Positions 1 through 11,631 of a stretch of DNA of 64,000 nucleotides are shown here, in pieces (within the stretch, counting starts at the first letter, position 1; every line of letters starts with the position of its first letter). The DNA is taken from NCBI GenBank assembly GCA_038030265.1, contig CM075938.1, positions 44,633,189-44,697,188 of the forward strand. The letters are read 5' to 3'. Source of the DNA: Corythucha ciliata (taxonomy: Eukaryota > Arthropoda > Insecta > Hemiptera > Tingidae). The notes under the pieces were generated by a model. That model was given only the letters and a program-made list of their open reading frames with translations, was not told the origin of the DNA and did no database searches. The position numbers and the translations under genes are program-made.

Positions 1-2895
1 TTCTTGGCTTAAAGCATAAGCGCTATTTGGCGGTTGTGGAAATAACGGTAATCCGGGGCTAAAATAAGGAAAAAAGCACAGTTCAACGCTACGTAAAAAT
101 TATTTTGTTGTTTATAGGTGCAATAGAGACTTAAGGGCCTCTGAGGAGATTTCCGCCCTGGGCCCCGATCTGTGTAGGTCCGCCAGTGGTGAGGCTTTTA
201 AATGCACTTCCCGAAAAAAGTACTCTCTTGAACTGAGGAGATTCTCCTGGCGGACACAACTGCGTGGCCAAATGGCATTTTGCTTTTCACGTCAAGTCAA
301 GCTCAAAATTCCTTCAGAAATCCGTCAAAATGTATTTCATGCCGTTAAAAACATCCGCCGTCAAATAATTAACAATCAGTAGCTCACAACCAGTAAAGCC
401 AACCCCAACAATCAGTAAATAGTCGGCCTATTTGACCTAAAAAAAACAAAAAACAAAAACAAAAAAACAAAACAAAAAAACACGCTAATACCGAGAATAA
501 GAGCTAATTAGCGACGGTTGCCAATTTAACGGATTTTCCGTCAGTTCTGACGGATGTAGAAAGTGGCTGAAGGGAAAACAATCTGTCGAACGGATGACGG
601 ATTTTTTAAACGGAATTTCTGAATCGCTCAATGATTTTTATTATTAATTATATTTATTTAAATAATTTTAAACTCAAAATTGAAAGGGAAAAAGTGTAGG
701 TGCAGCTTTTTTGTGGTTGAGATTTTTTTTGTACTGTTGGACCTTTTTTGTGATTTGAACAATGTGAACGCTTAATCAGTGACAGGATTTGAAGTTGTGC
801 GCTGATAAGAGGGCAATTAATAAATGCGATGATGATGGTTCTCAATTTAAAATTCGCTCCGTCCAATGAGTCGAATTCGATTGGAAATTTAATCAAGAGG
901 GCTCTTCGAAAGTTCTCAATATCGCGCCTCTTATCCGACTAGAGAAGTTGTCAGTTCACTAAAGACCCGGCGCTCTCAATTTCTACCTCTGGCGGCTATA
1001 CTCAAATGAGCTTCCCATTTCGCCATAAAAAATACTGAGATTTAAGCACTTTGTGCAACAAACACGCGATCCCTGCTTACATGCATCCGGGATTATTTCA
1101 GATGAAGATAGCACTCAGCATCCCAGATCAGCCAATAAACTTGTTTTGGTGAAATAATGTCTCAGTAATACCAACAATTTATATTTTTAGGGATATCTCC
1201 AATAGTTTTCTCATCCTTTTATTTGGGAAACTACAGTGAACAGAAAAACAGATAGGCCACGTCCCAGAGTCACGTGGCAACAACTATATTTGCTATAGGA
1301 TTGCGTCCTCTAAAAGTACATGCTCCCCTACAGTGAGCTACGACAGAAAATGTTGGTACTTTGGTTTTAGGACGTTATGTAAACGAATTTCTATTAAAAC
1401 TAACGCTAACCCTATTCAAATTTAAACCAGTTGAATCTGTTGTTGTTTTTCTAAAAACAAAAATTCAGTTTTTAAGGGGCAGACGCTGCTAAAATTTCCC
1501 ATGTCAAGCCGGCGCCAGTCGAAACTCTTTTTTATCGAACAAACAACCTTGATAATTCTGTCATCTGGTTATCAAAGACGTGTTCCGCGATCGAGTACAA
1601 ATTACATGAATGAAATTAATATTTTGTTTCAGTTCATAATGGTTTCTCGTCAGATAAGGACAAGAAATCATTACATGAAAAGCCATTGATGTGTTGGATG
1701 CGTGAACCGTTGGAGGGAAAGCATTAGGAGAGGAGGAGGGTGGCGAAAGGAAGTAGTTTCATAAGATTATGCGTGGGTTGTTTCCTTCGTGATTACATTA
1801 TTTCTCTATTTACCGCCGCCCCCTCTTCCTATACCACTCCTTCTCTAATTACCCCGCTATAGCGCAATAGTTTTATGTTAACAAAAAAAAACAACTGAAT
1901 AACTCAAATGACAAATGAATATAAGCACCTTGAAAATAATTGCGAGATGCTGCTTCTTGACAGTTTACAGCACACAGTGGTTGGCTGAAAGAGGGCATCA
2001 CTCATCCACTTCGGATATAAAAGGGGGAAAAGAACAGTAAAACACTCTCGAAGATTTGTTTGTCTCGGCCAGGGATTTTCGTAGAACAAAACGAAAAATA
2101 ACACATTGTCTTTGTTCTTCCTGGAATGGGAAACTTCAGGACACTTTTATGTTATATTATTTATTGACTGTTCTTTGGATGATGAGTCCGAAATAGTGTT
2201 TATTTTCAATAAAAGCAAAGAAAAGTGGAGACAGGAGCCAGAATACACGTATTTGTTCCAATTGCACTAGACTTCACAGCACTGGGTTGAAGCTGTACGG
2301 GATAGAGGTAGAGACAAAGACTTTTTGTTTCTTTGTGACGTCCGACACGGAAGTTCAATTATGTATAACTGTAAACAGAGCTACACAATTACATTACTCG
2401 CAAATAATGATGCGCACTATGAGTACGGACTTTAATCCATCGCGACCTGAGTCCTTGGATAAAAATATAATATTCGAAACACCGAGACGGGCTTCTCTGG
2501 AAAAAGGGACAAGAAATTATCGTCAGAGTAGGTATTCAAAACTGTTTTAAAAACGTAATTAAAAATAAAAATAAATGCACAAACCTTTTTTAACCTTATT
2601 CAAAAGCAAATAAAAATAATATAAGGGATTCATTTTTATTGTTCCCCCTTGTTTTATTATTTTTCCCATCGATATTGCGCAGAACGCATGGTTGTTGGTT
2701 GTTCGACGTTGCTTGTTGTTGGCAGGGCCGGCGGAAGAGGTGGGTATGGTGGGTGATGGAAGGTGCTTCTATAGTCTGTCCACTTATTCATGGACTTTCG
2801 AACGCGTTGCTTCATTTCGATATCGATTTGTTCACTCCCTCCAAAAATTTTTAAAGAACTCAACAAAAAAACTTTTACTAAGGGTACTATGGTTA
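1..2895. other. Gene-free flank
   Basis: Apart from the weak inverted repeat at 305-622 I see no coding exon, RNA gene or recognisable transposon here. Possible frames are short and lack family motifs. Confidence 0.6.
305..622. repeat. Weak inverted repeat with TCCGTC motifs
   Basis: TTCAGAAATCCGTCAAAA near 312 resembles the reverse complement of the segment near 590-622 (TGACGGATTTTTTAAACGG). Extra TGACGGAT words lie between them, as does a long A-rich run with interspersed C (441-482). It could be a decayed MITE. Confidence 0.25.
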
Positions 2896-3027
2896 CGTAT
2901 AAACGCTAGACAGTGATCACTTGTTCTGAAATTATTCCCGGTGCGATAGCTTGAGGTGAAGGGGCGAATGGGAAGCTCGCACCGAGAATAATTTCAGAAA
3001 AAGTGATCACTTTCTAGCGTTTATACC
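2896..3027. mobile_element. Hairpin MITE-like element
   Basis: The left arm TATAAACGCTAGACAGTGAT... and the right arm ...AGTGATCACTTTCTAGCG TTTATA pair over about 55 bp. They continue inward through TTCTGAAATTATTCCCGGTG / CACCGAGAATAATTTCAG. Confidence 0.75.
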
Positions 3028-3341
3028 CCATGTGAGAGAGCAAAAATAACCACTGGTACATTTGGTGATTTGGTACCCACGGTTGAATGTATCATCAGCC
3101 CCTCTGTCCCCACCCGGTGATTCACATTGGGAGACAGGCAGCTTCAGGGTAGCCGAGAAATCTAGTATACAGCTACAGTTTCAGTTTTGGGTAGTTCATA
3201 CAAGAAAATACGTAATTTACTTTAAGCCACAATATACATGTATGAATATCATTTCAGCAATATGTGTACCTACCTACCTAACAATAAGACCCGTATTTAT
3301 GTACGTTCCTTGAAGTTTCCTTCAGTCAAGGTAGAGAACCT

Positions 3342-3572
3342 TTAAAACACAGGTACTGCAACACGGATTTCAGCGCCATATTTGGTCCCTCAGTCGTTTG
3401 GGTAAACAAAATATCATGAATGAAAACATTGTAATCGTAACAGCAAACAAACGCGGAACGCGGTGGAAATAAAAAAAATATACTACATGTCAATGAGATC
3501 AGGTGATAATTATAATCATATGAGGGACCAAGTATGGCGCCGATTTGCGTGTTGCAGTACTCGTGTTTTATA
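3342..3572. mobile_element. Non-autonomous TIR element
   Basis: AAAACACAGGTACTGCAACACGG... at the left pairs with ...CGTGTTGCAGTACTCGTGTTTT at the right. The match continues inward (GGCGCCATACTTGGTCCCTCA on the reverse of the right arm). It has a non-coding A/T-rich middle of about 130 bp. Confidence 0.75.
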
Positions 3573-5116
3573 CGTCGGGGAAGTTTCGACTCATAATAAA
3601 CCTTATCACCTTATCATCAACCCCTAGGACAGTTTGACATTATTGATACAAATCCCACGTTTTAAGGCAGTTCAGTGTTTTTCACATATTTTTTAAGTTT
3701 CTCTACGTAATAATCAGTGTCGGGAAGACCTGATTCGCAATCGACAGGGGCTACTTGATTTTTTGAATCCGTCCGGCTTCAGATGAACATTATTTTCCTC
3801 ACCTCTCTCTAGAATTCTAGATAACCAAAATGTCTTTTCACTCCGGCGCAGCTCACGGTAAAAACACTTCGTGTAGTCAAATTGAATCGTTTATTTATGA
3901 GTTGATTGTTATAAATTATGCTTTTGAAGTCATAACAGACGTGTTCGACACATTTACACCCTCCAGAGACCACCGTCAAAAGCACACGAATGTCGGGTTT
4001 GGTTTCTTCCGGGATTAGTCGAAATTGATGACTTTCGGGTGACAAGCAAACTCGAGACACAGGGTACGGTGTACAGCACTTGTGAAACTGGGAGTATCAC
4101 CATCACCCATGAAAACTTATTTTCTGGCCGTTGAGCTCACTACACTGTGTGTGTTTTTTTAAAGTTTTTGGTGGGATTCAGTGTTCGGTGTTCCAGAAAC
4201 GACTGCCCTTTCTTCTTTGACATATTCGTATTCAATTCAGCCGCTACAGTTTTTCTGCGATGACTGCAATCTACAACGATCATCGTAGAACAATATCAAC
4301 ATGGTTTTTTTAAAGCTGGCTTCTCCTTCTTTGTGAGCCTTTACTTCGCCGGGCACCAAGTTCACGAGCCATTTTTCCAATCTCCGAAAAAATAAATAAA
4401 TAAAAAGGCGAGGGACTATTCACTTTAACCAACACAAAAAATATCTAAACGAAACGGCAAAAGTTGGAGACTAGACTCCTCCTTACTTCTTCTAAACATT
4501 CAAGGGGGGTGAGGTGGGTTCTAACCTTCTTATTTGTTATGAGTCGAATTACCTTTGAAAAATCGAACCTCGCTTCCCCATCGTATAGTGCCTTAGTCAA
4601 GGAACCGTTGAGAACATTTCGCTGTCCAATTTTTGTCAATTTCAGGTAACTTTAGAATTTAGTTGCCAAAGACTCTTTGGGTTATAAAATGACAGAAAAT
4701 GAGGTCCTTACCTCGAAATCGTAGGAATAATCGGTTAAGGAAAATCCAAAGTTTCAGGTCATTTCAAAGATTATGTGGGAGTAATAGCCCTGCCGATGGC
4801 ATTACAGTTTCCAGACAGCCGAAACTCTTCTCCTGGAGATAATTATCATGTACACATTTATAAGGTGATAGGGTTGATTTGGTGGTTGTGGGGGAACTAC
4901 GAATGTGCCCCTGAGTGCCCAAAGGACTAATCTGCACCTGGCATCATTGGCGTATACCCAATTACAGCCTGCAAGTTGAACGTGGACCTCGCCCTCTTGT
5001 GATCAGCATTCACTAACTTTTTTCAGAAATCATCTGTTTCCGTTAAGCTTTCTTAATTTCATGAATGAGATTACAATGTTTCTACCAAAGCAAAGTTTCT
5101 GTTTCGTTAGAGAATA
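3573..5116. other. Gene-free stretch
   Basis: No recognisable exon or mobile element. Opposing short frames at 3809-4060 and 4445-4649 mirror each other on both strands and carry no motif. Confidence 0.55.
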
Positions 5117-5253
5117 AGGCCTATTCTCTAACTCCGAAGCAATAGCTTTTTCGCAGTCATATGTTTATTTCATTAATTTTCTTCAAACAAATGAATGAAA
5201 TAGACACACGGCTGGCGAAAAAAATATTCCTTGTTGTTAGAGAATATGCCCCC
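5117..5253 (+). mobile_element. MITE family M2 copy
   Basis: The left arm reads GGCCTATTCTCTAACTCCG and the right arm TTGTTAGAGAATATGCCCCC. The middle is palindromic (ATTTCATTAA ... AATGAATGAAAT). Two close relatives lie near 17.6 and 17.9 kb. Confidence 0.85.
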
Positions 5254-5285
5254 GGGCCTTCTCACAACGTCAGCAATTTAATTTT

Positions 5286-5322
5286 CGATATCAATAATAG
5301 TAATAATAATAATAATAATAAT
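5286..5322. repeat. Microsatellite (AAT)n
   Basis: An imperfect run of TAATAATAG / AATAATAAT trinucleotides just downstream of the M2 copy. Confidence 0.8.
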
Positions 5323-6559
5323 TTGACCAAGTTTCACGTGGAAAGCACTTCTTCGTCCGACCCAGACATTGTACAATGTCTGCGCGCCAGGTAATTCATT
5401 CCTGTATTCAATCATATCAGCAAAAAACCCCTCTTAAAATAAATAAATGAAACACGATGCCTTTCAACCCGCAGAAATCAGCTTGACTGTTAATAGACAC
5501 CGCCCACTGTTTGATGTTTTCGGTTCACTTGAAAGACATTTTGGGCTTCTCCATAATATTTTTATCCCCATGGGTCCACTTGAGTAGAATATTAATTTTC
5601 TCAATTCAGTGCATAGAGGTACTGGAGAAAGCCTGAATTGGCTGGGGGGTGGGTAGAAGGGTTGTCACAAATATGACCGCCAAAGTACACCTTCAGAACC
5701 TTGAATTTACCTCTACATCGTCAGGTTATTAACAAAAATGCTAACCTCCCCCGCTGAGATTAATGCAAAATTACAAAAAAAGAGCCCGAGTTATAATGAA
5801 CAAGGGGTATTTGGGGGAATTTGTTCGGTAAAAACTAAATCAAACTCGTCAACACTCTCGTTCTCAAAGCGTGGACGACTTGATGTTCATACGATTTCAT
5901 TGTAAATGTCATCGTTCGTGGCACGCAGCCGTGTTTTCAAGTATATTTTGGTGTTTATTTTCTAAAATAAGTGGCCCTGTTCGCGTTCCATCAAAAAACA
6001 AAAAATTAATCGCCGAGCAAGAAGTTTCGCGAAACTATAACCTCGTTGTCAATATCACTCCCGGTTTAATCAACTGATTTAGCGCTAATGGAACCTCGGA
6101 GGGCTGACTCAAGGTCTATAGACTACAGAGGTATGCTCCTAACTTTTTAGCCAATCATAATCATTCGCGCAATGACGTCATGGGGTTTGATCCATTTAAA
6201 TCAGACGGTAGGTATTTCAATAAAATATCCCCGTCAGTATTCGTTACCAGGAAGAAATCCAAGTTTTACATTTGTAAGTGACTGGAATCACTGCTAAAAC
6301 TTGGGAAACAGGCCCCGACATGTGAGCGGAACGACTTTACACGGAATGACTTTACGTTGAAAATTGTTGGGAACAAGTAGTAGACTAACTGAACAACCAA
6401 TCATTTACTGTTTTAACAAAGCAAGTTCCAAATTTAAATCACACAGGTGTTTTTCCCCCACTGCAAACAACAAATAGGAAACCCCCCAAGAGACAACGCC
6501 CAAACACCCCCCCCCCCCTGACAGAATAATAGAACAACACAGGCAAATCCTGGAAGACC

Positions 6560-6830
6560 ACCGACGGGATTTGCCTAAGGCGCAGCCACGCATACGGCAT
6601 TAGCCACACATACCGAACATTTGTCAAATACCGATTATTTGGCAATTGTGGAGTGCCCAATGTTTGTCATGCAAAAGCACCCTGTCCACACATTGGGGAT
6701 TTGCCAAATACCGAGCTCGGACAAATTTTTGGAGTCCAGTTTTCAACGGATGGATACCGACAGCGGCCTGTTGTGGCTCCAACCACGGGGCTAGGAGGGA
6801 AATGAAAACCCGCAATGAGGAAGTAACATA
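6560..6830. repeat. Dispersed repeat with TTTGCCAAATACCG motifs (copy 1)
   Basis: The motif and variants (TTGTCAAATACCG, TTTGGCAATTG, TTTGCCAAATACCGAGC) recur between 6620 and 6715 together with CCACACAT words. GGGAAATGAAAACCCGCAAT at about 6798 is repeated in copy 2 near 7476. Confidence 0.55.
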
Positions 6831-7468
6831 AAAAATAAAAATCGCTGGAAACATTTTTTTTTTCGAAGGAAAATGACTAAATATGATGATTAGTGCGTAA
6901 ATGATTGATTTCGATTTAAAGCGAAATAATAAAACTTGCCAATTATTTTTCTTACCTTAAACGGCCGGTCTGTGACTCGTGACGTAGTAAAGGGTTTGTG
7001 ACCCCTCCCAACCCTCCGCATCATAGCTCTTATCATGTAGCTGGTATCATGTTCTTGTCCATCCGATTCTCTTAAGTCCTATTGTTTGATTTGTGGGAAG
7101 CTATTGGGAAGGCCATGCAAATGCTGTTATTACGTCATAAGTCTATCTAGCCTATTTCAAATGGTTCGCGCAACCCAATAGTTTTAACAATTAATAAAAA
7201 AATATAGGGCCTGATTTTATTTGAACAGATCGGGTTTTCATGAGTTTTGGTACCCAAGCTATCACGACAGCATGGTTTTGGAAAATGTGTTACTTCCTCA
7301 TTCTTCAATCGGAAACGATAGAGAGCTTTTTGGGGAAGACGCCGCACTCCTTGCATTGTACGGAAGTCGTCTCCTTCGGGAGAGGAAAAAAAGAAGAAGA
7401 AACCAATGGATAATTCAATTTTGGTAGGTTCAATTTTGTCGATGAATGAAATTTAGCAAAGAAAGACG

Positions 7469-7715
7469 CTAGTAGGGAAATAAAAACCCGCAATGCTATA
7501 CTCTCATTCGACAAATGTTTGCCCACATGTGTGGCCGAGGAAAATGCTCAGTATTTGACTTACTTGAAGTGTGAAAGAAACCGCCTCTGAGGCGAGCTCC
7601 CGAATATTCGCTGCTCGGTATTTGGCAAATATAAAAACGCCCGGCCACACTTACGGAGATTTGGCAAACATGTGCTCGATGTTTGCCAAATACCGCATGT
7701 GTGGCCGCACCTTTA
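7469..7715. repeat. Dispersed repeat with TTTGCCAAATACCG motifs (copy 2)
   Basis: It begins GCTAGTAGGGAAATAAAAACCC like copy 1. It then carries CGGTATTTGGCAAATAT, GATTTGGCAAACATG and GTTTGCCAAATACCGCATG in both orientations, with three GTGTGGCCG or complement words. It is probably the same non-autonomous element family as 6560-6830, rearranged. Confidence 0.55.
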
Positions 7716-7820
7716 GATGTACCACAATCGAAAAAAAAAAAACCTTATTCCCCTCCCCAAACGTCCCCGATTACCACAATATTGATACAGAAACTTTTCG
7801 TGAAGCACTGTTTGAAATTT

Positions 7821-7964
7821 TTAAGGCCTGTTCACAAACTCTATGTTTGTGTCGTGTGGTGTCTATGCAACCTATCAAAATGCTTCATTTTTCGTGGGAA
7901 TAACTTTGCTTGGTTGCATAGACTCCACACAACGCAAACATAGAGCTTGTGAACGGGCCTTTTA
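7821..7964 (+). mobile_element. MITE family M1 copy
   Basis: This near-palindromic element of about 140 bp has terminal inverted repeats GGCCYGTTCACAARCTCTA / TAGAGCTTGTGAACGGGCC, flanked by TTAA-like bases on the left and TTTA on the right. It has no coding capacity. Confidence 0.88.
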
Positions 7965-8494
7965 TAGTCTAAAAATAGACCAAGAGCCAGCGACGTAAAA
8001 AGTGCAACCATTTGCATACTTTTCTTGTCCAGCGCATAAAATCGAGAATAATTCCCCAATAGTGGGAAAAATTGTCTGCCTCCATTTGGACGTGACGAAA
8101 CCGGTGGTAGACGGCATCAAAGATTCACTTGCGGGGAGAAGTAACAAAAATTCCGGCCAGGCGGCAAAGACGTTTTATTCTCGTGATAACGCATTGGAAA
8201 AAATTGGGAAATGAATATTCTCAAGGGCCTATTGCAAACAACACACAAAAAAGCACTTTTAGCCCGAAATAGGTTCATTTTTCTAAACTTTTACGAAGTG
8301 GTGCGATGATCCGGGTTTGGTATTTTGATCCTCACTAATCAGGCAAGTTTTTGTGAAATTTGCCAGAGCTGGATAGCATTTCAAGATTCTCTATCGTGCA
8401 TTCAAGTTACGGCTAAATTGCCTAAAATCGGTAGTAGTGGTTGTTCAGTGAAGGAGATGTTTTCTTCGATCATTAAAGTTCTGATTGAGTTTTG

Positions 8495-10560
8495 TCGAGT
8501 GAATTCAGGACATAATAGACCGAGAGCTGAAGACAGTCCCATTCAACCGGAAGAACATAGCCACGAAAGGTATGCAAAATGATGGCATTTGACCCTCCAT
8601 ATACGAATCCGGAAGTCTGCCATGCTGTATCTGGGGCCTAAGGATTTTATAGATAATTAAAGTCCTTAATTTGGGACATGAATTTAACCAGAAGAACATA
8701 GTCCTGAAACTAGTCTCATTCGAAAGGTTTTATGGAGCTGATTACGAATATGATCGTCTGCCGCCGTCTGCCTGGGGCATTTACCCTCTGTGGCTCGCCA
8801 AACTCACGTAATTCGGTAAATTTTAATTAACCGGAAGAACACAGTCCTGAAACTTGTCTTATTCGAAAGGATCTATGAAGAATATTACAAAAATAATCGT
8901 CTGCCGGTGTATGCCTGGGGCATTCGCCCTCGATGGCCAGTCAAACTCCCTAAATAAGGGATATTAATTAACCGGAAAAACTAAGTCCGGAATATTGTCT
9001 TATGCGACAGGTTTTACGTGGCTGAATACGAAAATGACCGTCTGCTGGTGTCTGCCTGGGGCACTTGCCCTCAGTGACCCATCAAACTGCACAGAGGGAA
9101 AAATTAACCGGAAGAAAATAGTCGTGATGCTAGTCTCATTCGAAAGGTTTTATGAAGCTGATTACAAATATGATCGTCCGCCACCGTCTGCCTGGGGCAT
9201 TTGCCCTCTGTGGCTCGCCAAACTCACAAATCTTGGTAAATTTTAATTAACCGGAAGAACAGAGTCCTTAATTAGAATTTTCCAAATTTCCAGAGTTTGG
9301 CGAGCCACAAGGGGCAAATGCCCCAGGGAGACGATGCCAGACAACCATATTCGTAATCAGCTCCAAAAAACCTTTCGAATGAGACTAGTTTCAGGACTAA
9401 ATTCTTCCGGTTAATCATTTTCCTCTGGTGCAGTTTGACTGGTCACTAAGGGCATGTGCCCCAGGCAGACACCGGAAGACGATCATTTTCGTATTCACCC
9501 ACATGAAACGTGTCGCAAAAGACCATTTTCCGGACTTAGTTCTTCCGGTTAATTAATATCGCTGATTTAAGGAGTTTACTGGCCACCGAGGGCAAATGCC
9601 CCAGGCAGACGATTATATTTGTAATAATCTCCATAAAACCTATCGAATAAGACCAGTTTCAAGACTGTGTTCTTCCGTTTAATTAAAATTTACCGAATTA
9701 CTTGAGTTTGGCGAGCCACGGAGGGCAAATGCCCCAGGCAGACGGCTGCAGACGATCATATTCGTAATCAGCTCCATAAAACCTTTCTAATTAGACTAGA
9801 ATCACGAATATGTTACTCTGGTTAATCATTTCCCCTCTGTGCAGTTTGACGGGTCACTGAGGGCAAGTGCCCCAGGCAGACGCCGACAGACGATTATATT
9901 TGTAATCATTTTCATAAAACCTATCGAATAGGACCAGTTTCAGGACTATGTTCTTTCGGTTAATTAAAATTTTCCAAATTTCGAGAGTTTGGCGAGCCAC
10001 AAAGGGCAAATGCCCCAGGCAGACGGCGCCAGACGATCATATTCGTAATCAGCTCCATAAAACCTTTCGAATGAGACTAGTTTCAGGACTATGTTCTTCC
10101 GGTTAATCATTTTCCTCCGGTGCAGTTTGACTGGTCACTGAGGGCAAGTGCCCCAGGCAGACACCGGCAGACGATTGTATTTGTAATAATCTCCATAAAA
10201 CCTATCGAATAAGACAAGTTTCAGGACTGTGTTCTTCCGGTTAATTAAAATTTACCGAATTACGTGAGTTTGGCGAGCCACAGAGGGTAAATGCCCCAGG
10301 CAGACGGTGGCAGACGATCATATTCGTAACCAGCTCCATAAAACCTTTCGAATTAGACTAGTTTCTGGACTATGTTCTTCTGGTTAAATTCATGTCCTAA
10401 ATTAAGGACTTTAATTAGCTATAAAATCCTTAGGCCCCAGATGCAGCATGGCAGACTTCCGGACTCGTAAATAGGGGGTCAAATGCCATCATTTTGCACA
10501 CTTTTAGTGACTATGTTCTTCCGGTTGAATAGGACTGTCGCTAGCTCTCGAACTATAAGT
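8495..10560. repeat. Two-armed inverted array of ~140-bp satellite units
   Basis: The anchor AACCGGAAGAACA (or its complement) recurs at about 8540, 8685, 8829, 8969, 9106 and 9250 in forward orientation. It recurs at about 9401, 9538, 9668, 9808, 9948, 10091, 10231, 10372 and 10514 in reverse, spaced 130-145 bp. Orientation flips near 9284. Two unit types (one with GGCTCGCCAAACTCA, one with TGACYNRTCAAACTGCAC) largely alternate. The outermost units at both ends share a distinct segment (TAAGGATTTTATAG...), so the whole is a palindrome of about 2 kb with terminal and internal unit types. Confidence 0.9.
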
Positions 10561-10800
10561 TCTTTGAAAGAGCTGAATGCTGTCCTTTGCAATGTAGACA
10601 TTGCAGAGGTTTGTTTATATGTATTACATTCATTACTTGAATGTTGTTCCCCACATTTATTGCATCTGGGATTATTTTTACAATGTTCTTGTTTATGTCC
10701 GTATCGTAGACATTTAAAGCATTGATTAGTGCGAGGGGTGTAAACTTCGATAGGGCACCTTACGCAATGCAAGATAACATAGTCAGGTAGAGATTGTACT
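10545..10800 (-). pseudogene. LINE ORF1 (gag-like) CCHC zinc-knuckle remnant
   Basis: Minus-strand translation gives ...PDYVILHCVRCPIEVYTPRTNQ, then CFKCLRYGHKQEHC (C-x2-C-x4-H-x4-C) and CNKCGEQHSSNEC (C-x2-C-x3-H-x4-C). This is the nucleic-acid-binding tail of a Jockey/I-type LINE gag protein, which packages the element RNA. The frame continues toward the satellite array but loses gag similarity where the array begins, near 10545. No RT is attached, so this is a fragment. Confidence 0.75.
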
Positions 10801-11177
10801 CTGAATGTCTGTGTATTTGACTGTCCTTCACGATATCTTGTTCAATGAGATCGTGGCAAACCCCACTTATTATTCCTTGTCTCTGCAGAATGTAAGAAGG
10901 TGATAGGCTTTTAATGTTTTGTCTGTTATAATTTATGTGAGTCTGTTAGCGAGTTCGCGCTTTCTCTGTCTTATTACTCCTCCTTTATTCTATTTCGACC
11001 TATTTTTTATTTTTATTTTGGGGTGTGATTCGAAAATTAATTTTCCTAAAGACATGGGATGGATCCGGGTTACCCCGTTTTCCTCACCCTCAACCACAAT
11101 AAAAACATTGAAAGGACCTTTGTCTATTTCTTCATAGTGGCAGGTTGGAAATACCCTTTCCTTATTATTGTTTTTGC

Positions 11178-11420
11178 GTTGTCGTCAAGCAAACGGCCAC
11201 GATAACTCTCGAAGAAATCAATTTAGCGGAACGCGCTTTGGCACAAAAATCAGGAGTCATAAGACCCCGGTCGGTATTACATTTGGGCAAAACCGGTCAA
11301 GGTGGAGGGGGGGGGGATAGGGCTTGAAATGGTCAAAAAATCACTACAAATCACCAGTTGATTCTAGAAGCATCATATTCGGTACGTATACTCCATATTA
11401 GACTATAGCCCGGCCAAAGA
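11178..11420 (+). repeat. G-rich dispersed repeat, copy 1
   Basis: It shares about 240 bp with 14478-14700: AACGCGCTTTGGCACAAAAA, CCCCGGTCGGTATT, a run of nine to ten G, GGCTTGAAATGGTCA and TCACTACAA, then a segment near CATCATATTCGGTACG. The 3' end has TATAGCCCGGCCAAAGA, whose reverse complement lies at about 14385. Confidence 0.8.
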
Positions 11421-11631
11421 CTAAAGAAATCGACGGTAGCGCTACTAGCGCCGATTAGTATGTACTTAACCCCCCACCAGTTTTTCGTGCAATCGATATT
11501 TTCCGATATTTCTATCAGTGATATGAGTGTTTTTTTTGCCTCAACGGTTTTTTTGTCGTGATTAAAGTAAGTAGACATGAGATAATTAATGATTTTAATA
11601 CTTTGAGAGACAAAATGTTGTATTTGATTTC

